A DNA stretch of 64,000 nt from Neorickettsia helminthoeca str. Oregon (GTDB lineage Bacteria; Pseudomonadota; Alphaproteobacteria; Rickettsiales; Anaplasmataceae). Positions 18,761-26,841 of this stretch are shown here, in pieces. Under the pieces are notes generated by a model. The model searched no databases and was not told where the DNA came from. It saw only the letters and a program-made list of their open reading frames with translations. The translations under genes and the position numbers were made by a program. The first letter of the stretch is position 1; every line of letters begins with the position of its first letter. The stretch spans positions 62,001 to 126,000 of the forward strand of contig NZ_CP007481.1 in the NCBI RefSeq assembly GCF_000632985.1, written 5' to 3'.

Positions 18761-19777
18761 CTAACTCTTTAATATGTCCAGGACTTTTTGTGTTGCCTGT
18801 TGATGGCTGAAAAGAGTCAATTTCTCTAGATAGAATGGGAGTCCAGTGAATACTTTCTCCATTGCAGCGATCAGTGATTCTTGAGTGAAGTTCTTCTCCT
18901 CGAGCAGAATACCCATATGGTTGTCATCAACGAATTTCGCATTGAAGAATTGGTGGTTATCCTTTGCTTCGGGGTAGGGGATGAATATACCGGGTCTCCC
19001 TATTGTAAGGATTTCGCTGATAGAGATTGCTCCACTACGGGAGATCACTAGGTCTGCGTGTTCAATTTTCTCCGGGATGTTATTGAAAAAGTGTGATACT
19101 TCCGCCGTTAATTTATTTTCTATGTAAAAATTCCGCAGTGCTATGACGTCTGCCTCCTTGCATTGGTGTGTTATCTCGAGATTTGTTTTTTCAGCGAATT
19201 TTGCTAATATCCTGGCTACTGCCAGCCCTAAGACACTACTACCCTGACTTCCTCCAATGACTAAAATACATCTTTTTGAATTCTTGGGATATGGTTTTGG
19301 AATTACGTCCCTTGTTAGAGGGTTGCCGGTTTCCACAGTCCTACTTATTTTATCTTTCAAGGGAAGTCCTATCATGATCTTCTTCGCGAATCTCATAAAG
19401 ATCCTATTCACTCTGCCAGGTACAGTATTGGATTCGTGTAGGAAAATTCGTCGTCGTGTCAAGAGCGCTGCTGTCAGAACGGGAAGACATGGATATCCAC
19501 CAAATGATAGTATTCCTTCTGGTCTATGAATGATTATAAGCTTAAGAGTCTTAAGGACGCTCGGTAGAAAGGAGATCAGAAACTTGAATTTTCTTGCACT
19601 AGAAACAATTGGCAGAACACTGCATGGAGCTATAATGTTCCTATTACCGTAGTTTCTGGATCGTTTATCCGTTATGAAGAGTCCTTCATTTCCGAGTGCC
19701 TCTGCTACCGCTAGTGCTGGAAAAATATGTCCGCCCGTCCCGCCGGCAGCAATAAAATACCTGTACTTCGTTGTCAT
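18761..19777 (-). CDS. murG: UDP-GlcNAc:undecaprenyl-PP-MurNAc-pentapeptide transferase MurG
   Basis: Makes lipid II at the inner face of the plasma membrane. The family's AAGGTGGHIFPALAVAEAL opens the protein, FGGYPCLPVLTAALLTRR matches the acceptor region, and VIGGSQGSSVLG begins the C-terminal Rossmann half. SRSGAISISEIL and PYPEAKDNHQFFNA form the UDP-GlcNAc site. The open frame starts 11 residues earlier, but ATG before TTKYRYF is the natural start (338 residues). No other peptidoglycan gene is near. Its presence indicates some lipid II synthesis capacity. Confidence 0.95.
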   Translation of the reverse strand: MTTKYRYFIAAGGTGGHIFPALAVAEALGNEGLFITDKRSRNYGNRNIIAPCSVLPIVSSARKFKFLISFLPSVLKTLKLIIIHRPEGILSFGGYPCLPVLTAALLTRRRIFLHESNTVPGRVNRIFMRFAKKIMIGLPLKDKISRTVETGNPLTRDVIPKPYPKNSKRCILVIGGSQGSSVLGLAVARILAKFAEKTNLEITHQCKEADVIALRNFYIENKLTAEVSHFFNNIPEKIEHADLVISRSGAISISEILTIGRPGIFIPYPEAKDNHQFFNAKFVDDNHMGILLEEKNFTQESLIAAMEKVFTGLPFYLEKLTLFSHQQATQKVLDILKS

Positions 19778-20015
19778 ATAGTGATAGCAAAGTCTCTGGA
19801 CGAACATCATTCTAGACGCTGCTGCCCAAGTTACAATAGTAGGAAAATAAAATCATGGTCCATAAATGGAGAGTCTGATGTTTTCGGGATTTTGGATGCA
19901 TCAAACTACCGTGATGCTATCATAAATTGGATTCTATTGGAGGAGTCCCTAATTGATATTTTTTCCGCCAGCCGGTTGCGTACTCTTCCTCAGTATCCTT
20001 AAATCTGATCTGGAC

Positions 20016-20906
20016 TCAGAGATTCACTATGTTGGATATCCCATTCAGGAAATCTCTTACTGGCATCTTTTTCTTGTTAACTGGCTGCACGATCTTTATC
20101 AGTACTTTTCCGTCCCTGAATTGTAGGAACAATTCTTTCGTTTCTTTTTTGAAAACCAATCCTAGTTCGTCTGTATACAGATGTGCATCGGATAACGAAG
20201 CTTCCACTATCTTGATACGCATATCAAAGGCTTCTGCGAAAACAGCGCCAAAAACTCTGAGCTTTCTAAAGAAGATTTCCACACTTTCCTCAAAATCGAC
20301 ATCCACAGAGTTTGGGAGTTTTTTTGTATATGTTGCCTCCTCAGCAATTTGCGGTATGGGCTTAATATTTCTTATATTTCTAACAACGTCGCAGAGCATC
20401 GAGGCACCAAGTATTGCAAGTCTGTCGTGTAGCGCACTATAGGTCTCCGTGCCATCCAGAATTATGAATTCCTGCGCATATATGGCTCCAGCGTCTAGCT
20501 CCTGTGTGACGTCTATTATTGAGACACCTGCCTCTTTGTCTCCTCCGAGAAGTGTGTACTGGATAGGAGAAGGTCCTCGCCAGCGAGGTAAAAGGGATGG
20601 ATGAATGTTGATCGCCGCAATTCTAGGGTGTGCCAAGACGCTATTTGGAAGAATCAAGCCATACGATACTACAACTATTACATCGCAGTCCTGGAGTATC
20701 TCTTCCTTCAACGAACTAGGTGTCTTCACAGACAAATCATGCTGCAGTGCTATAGAATGTATCGGTGTAATAACGGTCTGCAAGCCGCGTCCCTTTGGTT
20801 TTGGAGGTTTGCTGTAAACCTCTACTACTTCAAGCTCAGGAATTGTCAGAAGCTTCAAAAGCGTAGGGATCGCAAACTCCGATGATCCCATGAAGATTAT
20901 TTTCAC
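20016..20906 (-). CDS. fmt: Methionyl-tRNA formyltransferase
   Basis: Formylates initiator Met-tRNA using 10-formyl-THF. The 296-residue protein has the N-terminal MKIIFMGSSEFAIPTLLKL, the catalytic region IHPSLLPRWRGPSPIQYTLL with nearby Asn and His, and the VTQELDAGAIYAQ segment containing the active-site Asp. A shorter C-terminal barrel follows. Transcribed in the same direction as the tRNA-Ile just upstream. About 240 bases separate it from murG; no peptide deformylase gene is adjacent. Confidence 0.95.
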   Translation of the reverse strand: MKIIFMGSSEFAIPTLLKLLTIPELEVVEVYSKPPKPKGRGLQTVITPIHSIALQHDLSVKTPSSLKEEILQDCDVIVVVSYGLILPNSVLAHPRIAAINIHPSLLPRWRGPSPIQYTLLGGDKEAGVSIIDVTQELDAGAIYAQEFIILDGTETYSALHDRLAILGASMLCDVVRNIRNIKPIPQIAEEATYTKKLPNSVDVDFEESVEIFFRKLRVFGAVFAEAFDMRIKIVEASLSDAHLYTDELGLVFKKETKELFLQFRDGKVLIKIVQPVNKKKMPVRDFLNGISNIVNL

Positions 20907-20938
20907 TCTCGATTTACAGAAAAAACTGGAACACCCAG

Positions 20939-21012
20939 TAGGGCTAACTGGACTTGAACCAGTGACCTCTCCGTTATAAGCGGAGTGCTCTAACCGACTG
21001 AGCTATAGCCCC
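20939..21012 (-). tRNA. tRNA-Ile with anticodon UAU
   Basis: Read on the minus strand, the acceptor GGGGCTA pairs with TAGCCCT (the first pair is G-U) with discriminator A. The anticodon arm is CTCCG-CTTATAA-CGGAG, which places TAT at positions 34-36. The T arm is ACTGG-TTCAAGT-CCAGT. CCA is not encoded. A UAU anticodon reads the isoleucine codon AUA directly; most bacteria use a CAU anticodon modified to lysidine instead. The cloverleaf is complete and I see no mismatch. Confidence 0.93.
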
Positions 21013-21066
21013 AAGCACTGGAATTCTATCAAGAAATTTTTAACATTACAATTTGGGAGAGTTCTG

Positions 21067-21198
21067 ATGTTCGTTCGAAGTGCTGAACATGTTCCAATAT
21101 TTGCTCCATGCAAGGCAACTTATGTTAAGGGAGGAAAGAAACGGGTTGCCTTGCAGCGTATGATACAATATCAATACAAGGTTGATGCTAAGCACTAA
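21067..21198 (+). CDS. Small basic protein, 43 residues, unknown
   Basis: An open frame between the tRNA-Ile and nadE, starting MFVRSAEHVPIFAPCK and ending in QYQYKVDAKH, with GGGAGAG about 6 bases upstream of the ATG. It is strongly basic and soluble. I do not recognise it. The ribosome site, compact composition and otherwise empty surroundings argue for a real gene, but there is no homology evidence. Confidence 0.45.
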   Translation: MFVRSAEHVPIFAPCKATYVKGGKKRVALQRMIQYQYKVDAKH

Positions 21199-21255
21199 AT
21201 ATTAAAAATAAGTTGTGGCATCTATATTCAATTTTTAGGTTAGGCAAAAAAATTT

Positions 21256-22074
21256 TTAATCCAATAAAGAGAGATTCGGACTGACTGGTAAATATCTTCG
21301 TTTATATTCGGATTTCTTTACCATATCAGCAACTCTAGACACTACTTGTTCATCAAGCTGTAGTGCTTTCGCTACATCTTGGATACCCTGTTTCTGCAGG
21401 TCCAGTGCCAGAATCTGATCAAGTATTTTGTACTCTGGCAATGTGTCCAGGTCTTTCTGTGAGTATCTTAGTTCAGCGGTTGGTAATTTCTCGGATATTG
21501 TTTTAGGGATAATGTATCTTTTTTGTAAATTTAATCCCTCAACGATGTTTTCGTTGCGCCACCTAACCAACTCATACACTTGTGTTTTAAAGAGAGAGGA
21601 AATAGGCGCATAGCCACCGCATGTATCGCCATGCAACGTGAAGTAACCAGTAAGAATCTCAGATTTGTTACTTGTTGCGAGTACCATCTTGTTGGTTTTG
21701 TTTGATAGTCCCATTAGTATCACGCCTCTTATACGCGCTTGAAGATTTTGTTCTGTGATATCTTCAGGTTCCCATTCCACGACTCTTGAGAGTGAAGCCT
21801 CAAATGATTTCATTATGTGGTTTATGGGGATAATGGTATGTTCTACTTCCAAACGTTTTGCGATTTCTTCTGCGTCTTCGATACTTTGCTTGCTTGTGTA
21901 GGGTGAGGGCATCATAACCGTGTAGACACGTTCACTGCCAAGCGCGTCGACTGCAATTGCAGCGACCAGTGCTGAGTCTATCCCTCCAGAGAGACCAATC
22001 AAGACGTTTGAGAAACCTGATTCTCTCAGATATTTTTGCAATTCCTGTACTATGAATAAGTAGTATCTTCTCAT
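21256..22074 (-). CDS. nadE: NAD synthetase (synthetase domain only)
   Basis: Final step of NAD synthesis: amidation of nicotinic acid adenine dinucleotide. The 272-residue protein carries the PP-loop LSGGIDSALVAAI (residues 28-40) and MMPSPYTSKQS. NLQARIRGVILMGLSNK, LATSNKSEILTGYFTLHGD and YAPISSLFKTQVYEL follow. These resemble the C-terminal domain of glutamine-dependent NadE, yet the N-terminal glutaminase (CN-hydrolase) domain of about 270 residues is absent. Only about 155 bases lie between this start and lipB. Ammonia must therefore come from elsewhere. Ends in a normal C-terminus. Confidence 0.92.
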   Translation of the reverse strand: MRRYYLFIVQELQKYLRESGFSNVLIGLSGGIDSALVAAIAVDALGSERVYTVMMPSPYTSKQSIEDAEEIAKRLEVEHTIIPINHIMKSFEASLSRVVEWEPEDITEQNLQARIRGVILMGLSNKTNKMVLATSNKSEILTGYFTLHGDTCGGYAPISSLFKTQVYELVRWRNENIVEGLNLQKRYIIPKTISEKLPTAELRYSQKDLDTLPEYKILDQILALDLQKQGIQDVAKALQLDEQVVSRVADMVKKSEYKRRYLPVSPNLSLLD

Positions 22075-22229
22075 TTTTTGTGAGACCTCAGACAGGATTT
22101 AATTGTACTCCGTACAAGCCCATATTGAAATTGTGTTGTATATCTGGTGATGATTATGTGCATGTTAAGCTTTGAATCCCATACAAATAAGTAGTAGAAA
22201 ACTGGTCTGGAAACTGAAATCAGTGGCAT

Positions 22230-22862
22230 ATGGAATGGAGAATTGATACGGGTTTTGTTGATTATCAGGAATCACTAAAGCTGATGCAGGAGAGGGTAAC
22301 TCAAATTATCTTTGGGACAGGCGATGAGTTAATCTGGATGTTGCAGTATCAGTCATTATACACAGGTGGTTCGAGCGCAGACACAAGCGAATTATTGAAT
22401 CAGAGTACTTTTCCCGTTTTCCATGTGGGTAGGGGTGGCAGGTATACTTATCACGGACCTGGACAGAGGGTTGTATATTTAATGTTGGATCTAAAAAAAC
22501 GTGATCTATGTGATCTTAGACGTTACATTTCTCTTTTAGAAGAGGTCGTTATACGCGCGTTGAGTAAGTTTGGAGTAATGGGAATCAGGAAGGAGAAATA
22601 TATCGGTGTCTGGGTGGAGACCAAAGACGGTCTCCAGAAAAAAATTGCAGCTATCGGTGTGAGAATCAGTAAATGGGTAAGCTACCATGGTATTGCAATT
22701 AATTTATATCCAAGTTTGGAGCACTATTGTGGAATAGTGCCATGCGGGGTCAAAGAATTTGGTGTGACTTCATTGAAGGAAATGGGTATCGGGGTCAGTG
22801 ATTTTGGAGATTTTGATCGATACTTTCAGGAAGCATTTCAGTCTGTTTTCGTAGAGATATAG
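22230..22862 (+). CDS. lipB: Octanoyl-ACP:protein N-octanoyltransferase LipB
   Basis: Transfers octanoyl groups to lipoyl domains of 2-oxoacid dehydrogenases. The 210-residue protein has the signature RGGRYTYHGPGQRVVYLMLDL at about residues 68-88. The catalytic lysine is in KIAAIGVR (Lys138) and the acyl-thioester cysteine in GIVPCGV (Cys172). ISKWVSYHGIAINL is the family's substrate loop. truB begins 5 bases after the stop, so they are likely co-transcribed. Confidence 0.95.
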   Translation: MEWRIDTGFVDYQESLKLMQERVTQIIFGTGDELIWMLQYQSLYTGGSSADTSELLNQSTFPVFHVGRGGRYTYHGPGQRVVYLMLDLKKRDLCDLRRYISLLEEVVIRALSKFGVMGIRKEKYIGVWVETKDGLQKKIAAIGVRISKWVSYHGIAINLYPSLEHYCGIVPCGVKEFGVTSLKEMGIGVSDFGDFDRYFQEAFQSVFVEI

Positions 22863-22867
22863 TTTAG

Positions 22868-23575
22868 GTGTTCGTGATGTCGGGGCAGCAGTGCGTTGAA
22901 GGTTGGTTAAACTTGGATAAGGAAAGAGGTATCTCCTCTTTTGGTGCGCTTCGTTTAGTGAAGCGTAAGCTCGGTATAAAGAAAGCAGGATACCTCGGAA
23001 CATTAGATCCATTAGCAACAGGAGTTCTCGTGATTGCCGTAGGGAAGGCAACTAAATTGATCCCCAAAATAGACGACTCAGAGAAGGCATATGACTTCAC
23101 AGTCGAATGGGGCGCCGAAACCGATACCCTAGATTCTGAAGGTCAAATTATCCGGAGCAGTGATAATATTCCCGGCCGTGAGTCGATTTTAGAAGTTCTG
23201 CCACTTTTCATTGGAGAGGTAACGCAGATACCACCGAGATTTTCTGCAGTTCATATAAATGGTCGTAGGGCATACTCGTTGGCAAGGGCAGGCATTGAGT
23301 TCGATATTAATCCTAAGACAGTTGTGATCCACGCTTTGGAGTTAATCGAACATGTATACAAACGATCAATCTTCAGGGTGCTGTGCGGAAGGGGGACATA
23401 CGTTCGAGCTATCGCCAGGGATATTGCGCACAAACTGGACTCTTTGGCTTTTGTTAGCGGAATCCGCAGGACAAAATCTGGTATCTTTGGACTTGCTGAC
23501 TCGCACACATTATCTGAGATCACACTGAATCACTTAGTTCCCATAATTCAGGAGATGCCTCTCCGCGCCTCATAA
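22868..23575 (+). CDS. truB: tRNA pseudouridine-55 synthase TruB
   Basis: Forms pseudouridine 55 in the T loop of tRNAs. In 235 residues it keeps the motif GYLGTLDPLATGVLVIAVGKATKL with the catalytic Asp (Asp47), the PPRFSAVHINGRRAYSLAR segment, and CGRGTYVRAIARDIAHKL. The start is GTG close behind lipB. The C-terminal PUA-like part is very short. Its last 28 bases overlap the end of a small minus-strand frame. Confidence 0.95.
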   Translation: MFVMSGQQCVEGWLNLDKERGISSFGALRLVKRKLGIKKAGYLGTLDPLATGVLVIAVGKATKLIPKIDDSEKAYDFTVEWGAETDTLDSEGQIIRSSDNIPGRESILEVLPLFIGEVTQIPPRFSAVHINGRRAYSLARAGIEFDINPKTVVIHALELIEHVYKRSIFRVLCGRGTYVRAIARDIAHKLDSLAFVSGIRRTKSGIFGLADSHTLSEITLNHLVPIIQEMPLRAS

Positions 23576-23754
23576 TCTTCGTGTACGACGTTCTGCAACT
23601 CTATGGAATGCAGATGCTCCGAGTGTTTTCGTTTCTCATCATTGCTTCTCTTGTCCTCACAGCACTGGTGTAGTACGAGGTACAGGATCGCCGCAAACGT
23701 AACAGCTAGGAGTCCAAGAGCGCAACCTATTAATACTTTACCAGTTGTTGGCAT
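23548..23754 (-). CDS. Small single-pass membrane protein, island 2
   Basis: A 68-residue frame: MPTTGK, one hydrophobic helix (about residues 7-29) ending in HQCCEDKR, then a charged tail with several His and Glu. The upstream sequence on its strand contains AGAAAGAAGAT near the ATG and a TATATAAT-like box further up. The layout of a short lead, a TM and Cys at the cytoplasmic edge matches the larger island-2 proteins. The 3' end overlaps truB by 28 bases. Confidence 0.5.
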   Translation of the reverse strand: MPTTGKVLIGCALGLLAVTFAAILYLVLHQCCEDKRSNDEKRKHSEHLHSIELQNVVHEDYEARRGIS

Positions 23755-24130
23755 ATCAATATCTTCTTTCTGATGTATTATATATATTGATTGTAAAATA
23801 TTTTTTAAAGATAATCAAGTTATTTAAGAATTTGCGAAAGCTAAGATATATCTATTTCCAGAATCCTTATACAAGATAGAAATAGATGAGCCCGTCCAAG
23901 GGTATGTTCTGCTATCAGTGATGTACGCAAGTTTGTTGCGGTAATCAGGTGTGTACTTTGGTGATATGCAGTGCTCTCAATGCTGATGAAACAACGCGAA
24001 GTTAGTCATAGGCGTTCTTTAGAGCTTGTTATCTGGATACTGCAGGAGATTGTTGTCTGCGGATTGTAATTTAGTTAAAAAGTAAACTATTCATGCTACA
24101 GAATAGTCATAATGTTTCCGCAATTTCAGA
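23755..24130. other. Divergent intergenic region, no gene seen
   Basis: About 375 bases between divergent island-2 genes. The AT-rich segment at 23760-23850 likely holds the minus-strand promoter. No supportable reading frame or RNA. Confidence 0.5.
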
Positions 24131-24964
24131 ATGCCTGGTAGCAATACAACAGCAATTATACTTGCAGTTGTGGTACTTGCTGTCGCCATTGCAGCGCTCT
24201 TGTTCTGGTATTGTTGTCATGCCAGAAGAGCTCCTAGCAGTAGACTAGCCGCACCTCAAGTGTGTGCTTATGGAGCGTTAGGCTTGAGTGCAGTTACGTC
24301 TGATCTACTTTATGAGGGCTGTGAGCCTTCTAGGCAGAATCCTTGGGCGGGTGGCAAGATTATTGCTGTTGAGATGCATGACCATGAATCGTGGATCGCT
24401 GGAGCTCTAGAGTCGCCTGGAAATAGAGCGCTGCGTCAAAGATTGGGTGTCAGAGATCATCCTATATCCGACATTGAGATAGGGTTGATGGCTGCTTTTT
24501 CCTTCGGCAGATTCCACCCTAGGATATCACCCAATGCCCCTAGTGCTTCTGCACTGCATGTAAGGATGTGTTTTCCAAGTATAAAAGAATACTGCGACTG
24601 GAACGGTAATATAGATAAAGCTGGACTGTATGCTGCAATGAAGCTTTCATTCTGCGCGTTGTTCAGCAGTCTACGTTCCACTTGTTGGTCAGTCAGTGGC
24701 TCGCTACTTTTGCTTCCTGTAGGTGAACTCCCCGATTCTGCTGAAGGGAAACAAGCGTATGCCGAGGTATACGCAGAGGCTTTCTTGGCTGCATTGGCAA
24801 GGGTGAGCAACGGGTATCGCGCATCGTTTACACAATTCCTTGATATCGCTGGTATCCGGATTTGTTGTGGTGACCCAACGGCGCATGAAGTCATACACGG
24901 AGCTCTTAACAGAGCAGTGTATGAATGGATTCAGCTCGAGCGTGTTGATTGTCATGCGCGTTGA
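24131..24964 (+). CDS. Island-2 single-pass membrane protein with globular domain
   Basis: Unrecognised 277-residue protein. An uncleaved-looking N-terminal helix (about residues 6-27) ends in FWYCCHARR, followed by a globular part of about 245 residues. That part alternates hydrophobic strands and helices: YAAMKLSFCALFSSLRS, SGSLLLLPVGELPDS, and AGIRICCGDP with HEVIHGALNRA at the end. The C-terminal pattern of helix, strand, helix, strand, helix parallels the two following genes, so I place it as the most diverged paralogue. The positive residues after the helix suggest an N-out, C-in orientation. Confidence 0.7.
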   Translation: MPGSNTTAIILAVVVLAVAIAALLFWYCCHARRAPSSRLAAPQVCAYGALGLSAVTSDLLYEGCEPSRQNPWAGGKIIAVEMHDHESWIAGALESPGNRALRQRLGVRDHPISDIEIGLMAAFSFGRFHPRISPNAPSASALHVRMCFPSIKEYCDWNGNIDKAGLYAAMKLSFCALFSSLRSTCWSVSGSLLLLPVGELPDSAEGKQAYAEVYAEAFLAALARVSNGYRASFTQFLDIAGIRICCGDPTAHEVIHGALNRAVYEWIQLERVDCHAR

Positions 24965-25002
24965 TACTTTAATATCGCTAGCATCCGCATTAGTTGAATG
25001 CC

Positions 25003-25067
25003 GGATGTATCGTGCATGTGCTATCGTTTTCTGATATCTTAATTACTAAATAATTATTCATATAGCT
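25003..25067. repeat. Island-2 spacer repeat, copy A (diverged)
   Basis: Spacer before the gene at 25068, similar to the spacers at 25842 and 26772. All three share a core running from TGCTATCG/GCGCTACCG through GATATC and ATTACTAAATAATTATTCAT to the start codon. No purine-rich ribosome site is visible, only the AT-rich box and TAGCT before the start. Confidence 0.6.
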
Positions 25068-25841
25068 ATGGACACAACAATAAAGCTTTGTATCGCACTT
25101 GCTGTGGTCTGTGCACTTCTCTTGCTGCTAATATTAGCCTTACTCGCCTGCTTGCGGTGTCATAGAGGGCAGATTCAGGTGGAGGTTCCAAGCTCCGCAG
25201 TTAAAACGCCTAGTATCGTCGTGTATGATAAAGCGAACCCCGCACCACGTCCTATCGGTGAGTACCCTGGGTGCTTTGTGAAGCATAATGGGATTTATCT
25301 GGTGCTGCCTGCAGGCTCGGTGGCAGCTCTACATACGACTATATCTGATCTCACGAGAGTGATGAAGCTCTTGTATGGGAGCGTGTCTCCTATACCACGT
25401 ATCGACGGAACTGCGTTCTATCTGGCTGGGGCAGGTTTCAGTAAACCGCAAGATTGTTATGATAGTACCGGGATACGGTTTTTAGGTATTAAGTGTGAGA
25501 AGGATCCTACTGAAGTCCCACAATCTGAGCTAGAGCCGTACCTGTATGGCCTTATCCTTAGGACATTTGAAGCTGTTGCCGGCACGCATACCAGTCCTGG
25601 CGCAGCACTTTCAATGGCGTTTTACCCGGATATGTTCGAGGGTAATACTGAGGAGAGGTGTGCAATATTAAAGCGGTCCTTCGAGAGGGCAGTGAAAAAA
25701 TTCGCAGGAGATGATCCTGGCTCCTTAACGCAAAAACTAGGTGTGAGTCAGGTATGGATACTTATACCTGATCGCGAGTATGCGAAAGCCGTAAGTGAAG
25801 CATTCTCATGTGAGGAACCTCAACAAAGCCGTGGGCTTTAG
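25068..25841 (+). CDS. Island-2 single-pass membrane protein, paralogue 2
   Basis: Unrecognised 257-residue protein. The N-terminal helix (about residues 7-30) ends in ACLRCHRGQIQVEV, followed by a Pro-rich linker. GEYPGCFVKHNGIYLVLPAG then begins a globular domain. The C-terminal part FAGDDPGSLTQKLGVSQV and the end SEAFSCEEPQQSRGL are nearly identical to the next gene, while the middle is much less alike. This mosaic points to recombination or gene conversion at the 3' end. The gene sits between two copies of a conserved spacer. Confidence 0.72.
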   Translation: MDTTIKLCIALAVVCALLLLLILALLACLRCHRGQIQVEVPSSAVKTPSIVVYDKANPAPRPIGEYPGCFVKHNGIYLVLPAGSVAALHTTISDLTRVMKLLYGSVSPIPRIDGTAFYLAGAGFSKPQDCYDSTGIRFLGIKCEKDPTEVPQSELEPYLYGLILRTFEAVAGTHTSPGAALSMAFYPDMFEGNTEERCAILKRSFERAVKKFAGDDPGSLTQKLGVSQVWILIPDREYAKAVSEAFSCEEPQQSRGL

Positions 25842-25910
25842 TTGGGTATGTATCATGCGTGCGCTACCGTTTTCCGATATCTTGATTACTAAATAATTAT
25901 TCATATAGCT
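25796..25910. repeat. Island-2 3'-end plus spacer repeat, copy B
   Basis: The last 15 codons of the gene at 25068 plus the full spacer up to the next start. It is nearly identical to 26726-26841: I count only a handful of differences over about 115 bases by eye. It contains the GATATC box and the AATAATTATTCATATAGCT pre-start box. Confidence 0.85.
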
Positions 25911-26771
25911 GTGAAGGATGTAACAATAAAAAAACTTGGGATTGCAGCTTGTGCGTTCATCACTGTGCTTATCGCACTGGCATTATTGTACTGGTGTCTG
26001 TGGCTTCATCATGGGAGGCAGATTCAAGTAGATAGAGCGAGGCCTAAAGGGGGTATAGAACAGCCTCAGAAGGTTCCAGATATTCCAAGCTCTGAAGTTA
26101 CAGGTTCTGTACCTGAGTCAGCCTGGGAAAAAAGAGCTATTCCTGGGCACCTTGGGTGCTTCGTAAAGTGCAACGATGTGATGTGTGCGAGTGCGCTGCA
26201 GTCGTTGCCTCCAAAGTTGCTGCTAGTTGGATATCTAGAAGAGAGTGGACCGCCTTTCTATCCGAGCCACGCTTCGAGATTGTGCGAACTTCTTGGTATC
26301 ACTAGTGAAGCAATCGATCTGCCTGGGCCTGATGGGCTTCTCTCCGACGTATACGAGCATGATACTTCTCAGATACAATTTTTAAATCTTCGTTGTACGA
26401 GTTCTGGTGATATCAGAAGAGCTCATCCTGATGATCGTGCTGCACGAATGAGGCTATTACTACAAGGACAACGTTGCGCTTTTCTTCGGTGCTTTCAAGC
26501 TGTTGCAAGACAATGCAGTGATCCTGAAGTATCACTTTTGATCTCGGCTGACAGTAGTCTATTCGCCACTTACCCTAGTGGGGCTGGTAAGATGCGGATA
26601 TTTGCGCAGGCCTTCCAGGAAGCGGCTACAGAATTCGCAGGAGATGATCCTGGCTCCTTAAAGCAAAAACTAGGTGTGCGGGAGGTATGCATCGTTCCTC
26701 CATATTTGATGCATCAATATGCATATGAAGCATTCTCATGTGAGGAACCCCAACAAAGCCGTGGGCTTTAG
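25911..26771 (+). CDS. Island-2 single-pass membrane protein, paralogue 3
   Basis: Unrecognised 286-residue protein starting at GTG within the conserved spacer box (ATTCATATAGCTGTG). An N-terminal helix (about residues 10-30) ends in CLWLHHGRQIQVDR, followed by a polar linker. GHLGCFVKCND aligns with the neighbour's PGCFVKHNG. The globular part has IQFLNLRCTSSGD, a long helix RAARMRLLLQGQRCAFLRCFQAVA, and VSLLISADSSLF. The C-terminal FAGDDPGSLKQKLGVREV and EAFSCEEPQQSRGL block is shared with paralogue 2. No catalytic motif is evident. Confidence 0.72.
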   Translation: MKDVTIKKLGIAACAFITVLIALALLYWCLWLHHGRQIQVDRARPKGGIEQPQKVPDIPSSEVTGSVPESAWEKRAIPGHLGCFVKCNDVMCASALQSLPPKLLLVGYLEESGPPFYPSHASRLCELLGITSEAIDLPGPDGLLSDVYEHDTSQIQFLNLRCTSSGDIRRAHPDDRAARMRLLLQGQRCAFLRCFQAVARQCSDPEVSLLISADSSLFATYPSGAGKMRIFAQAFQEAATEFAGDDPGSLKQKLGVREVCIVPPYLMHQYAYEAFSCEEPQQSRGL

Positions 26772-26841
26772 TTGGGTATGTATCATGCGTGCGCTACCGT
26801 TTTTGCGATATCCTAGTTACCGAATAATTATTCATTGGCTG
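26726..26841. repeat. Island-2 3'-end plus spacer repeat, copy C
   Basis: Partner of 25796-25910, covering the end of paralogue 3 and the spacer before the broken fourth copy. The coding part and the first 60 bases of spacer are almost unchanged. The pre-start box has drifted slightly (ACCGAATAATTATTCATTGGCT). Confidence 0.85.

Noticed and set aside
24131-26771. Macro-domain or known Neorickettsia surface antigen for the island-2 paralogues
   Set aside because: The helix-strand rhythm is suggestive, but no diagnostic motif of either is visible, so I leave the function open.
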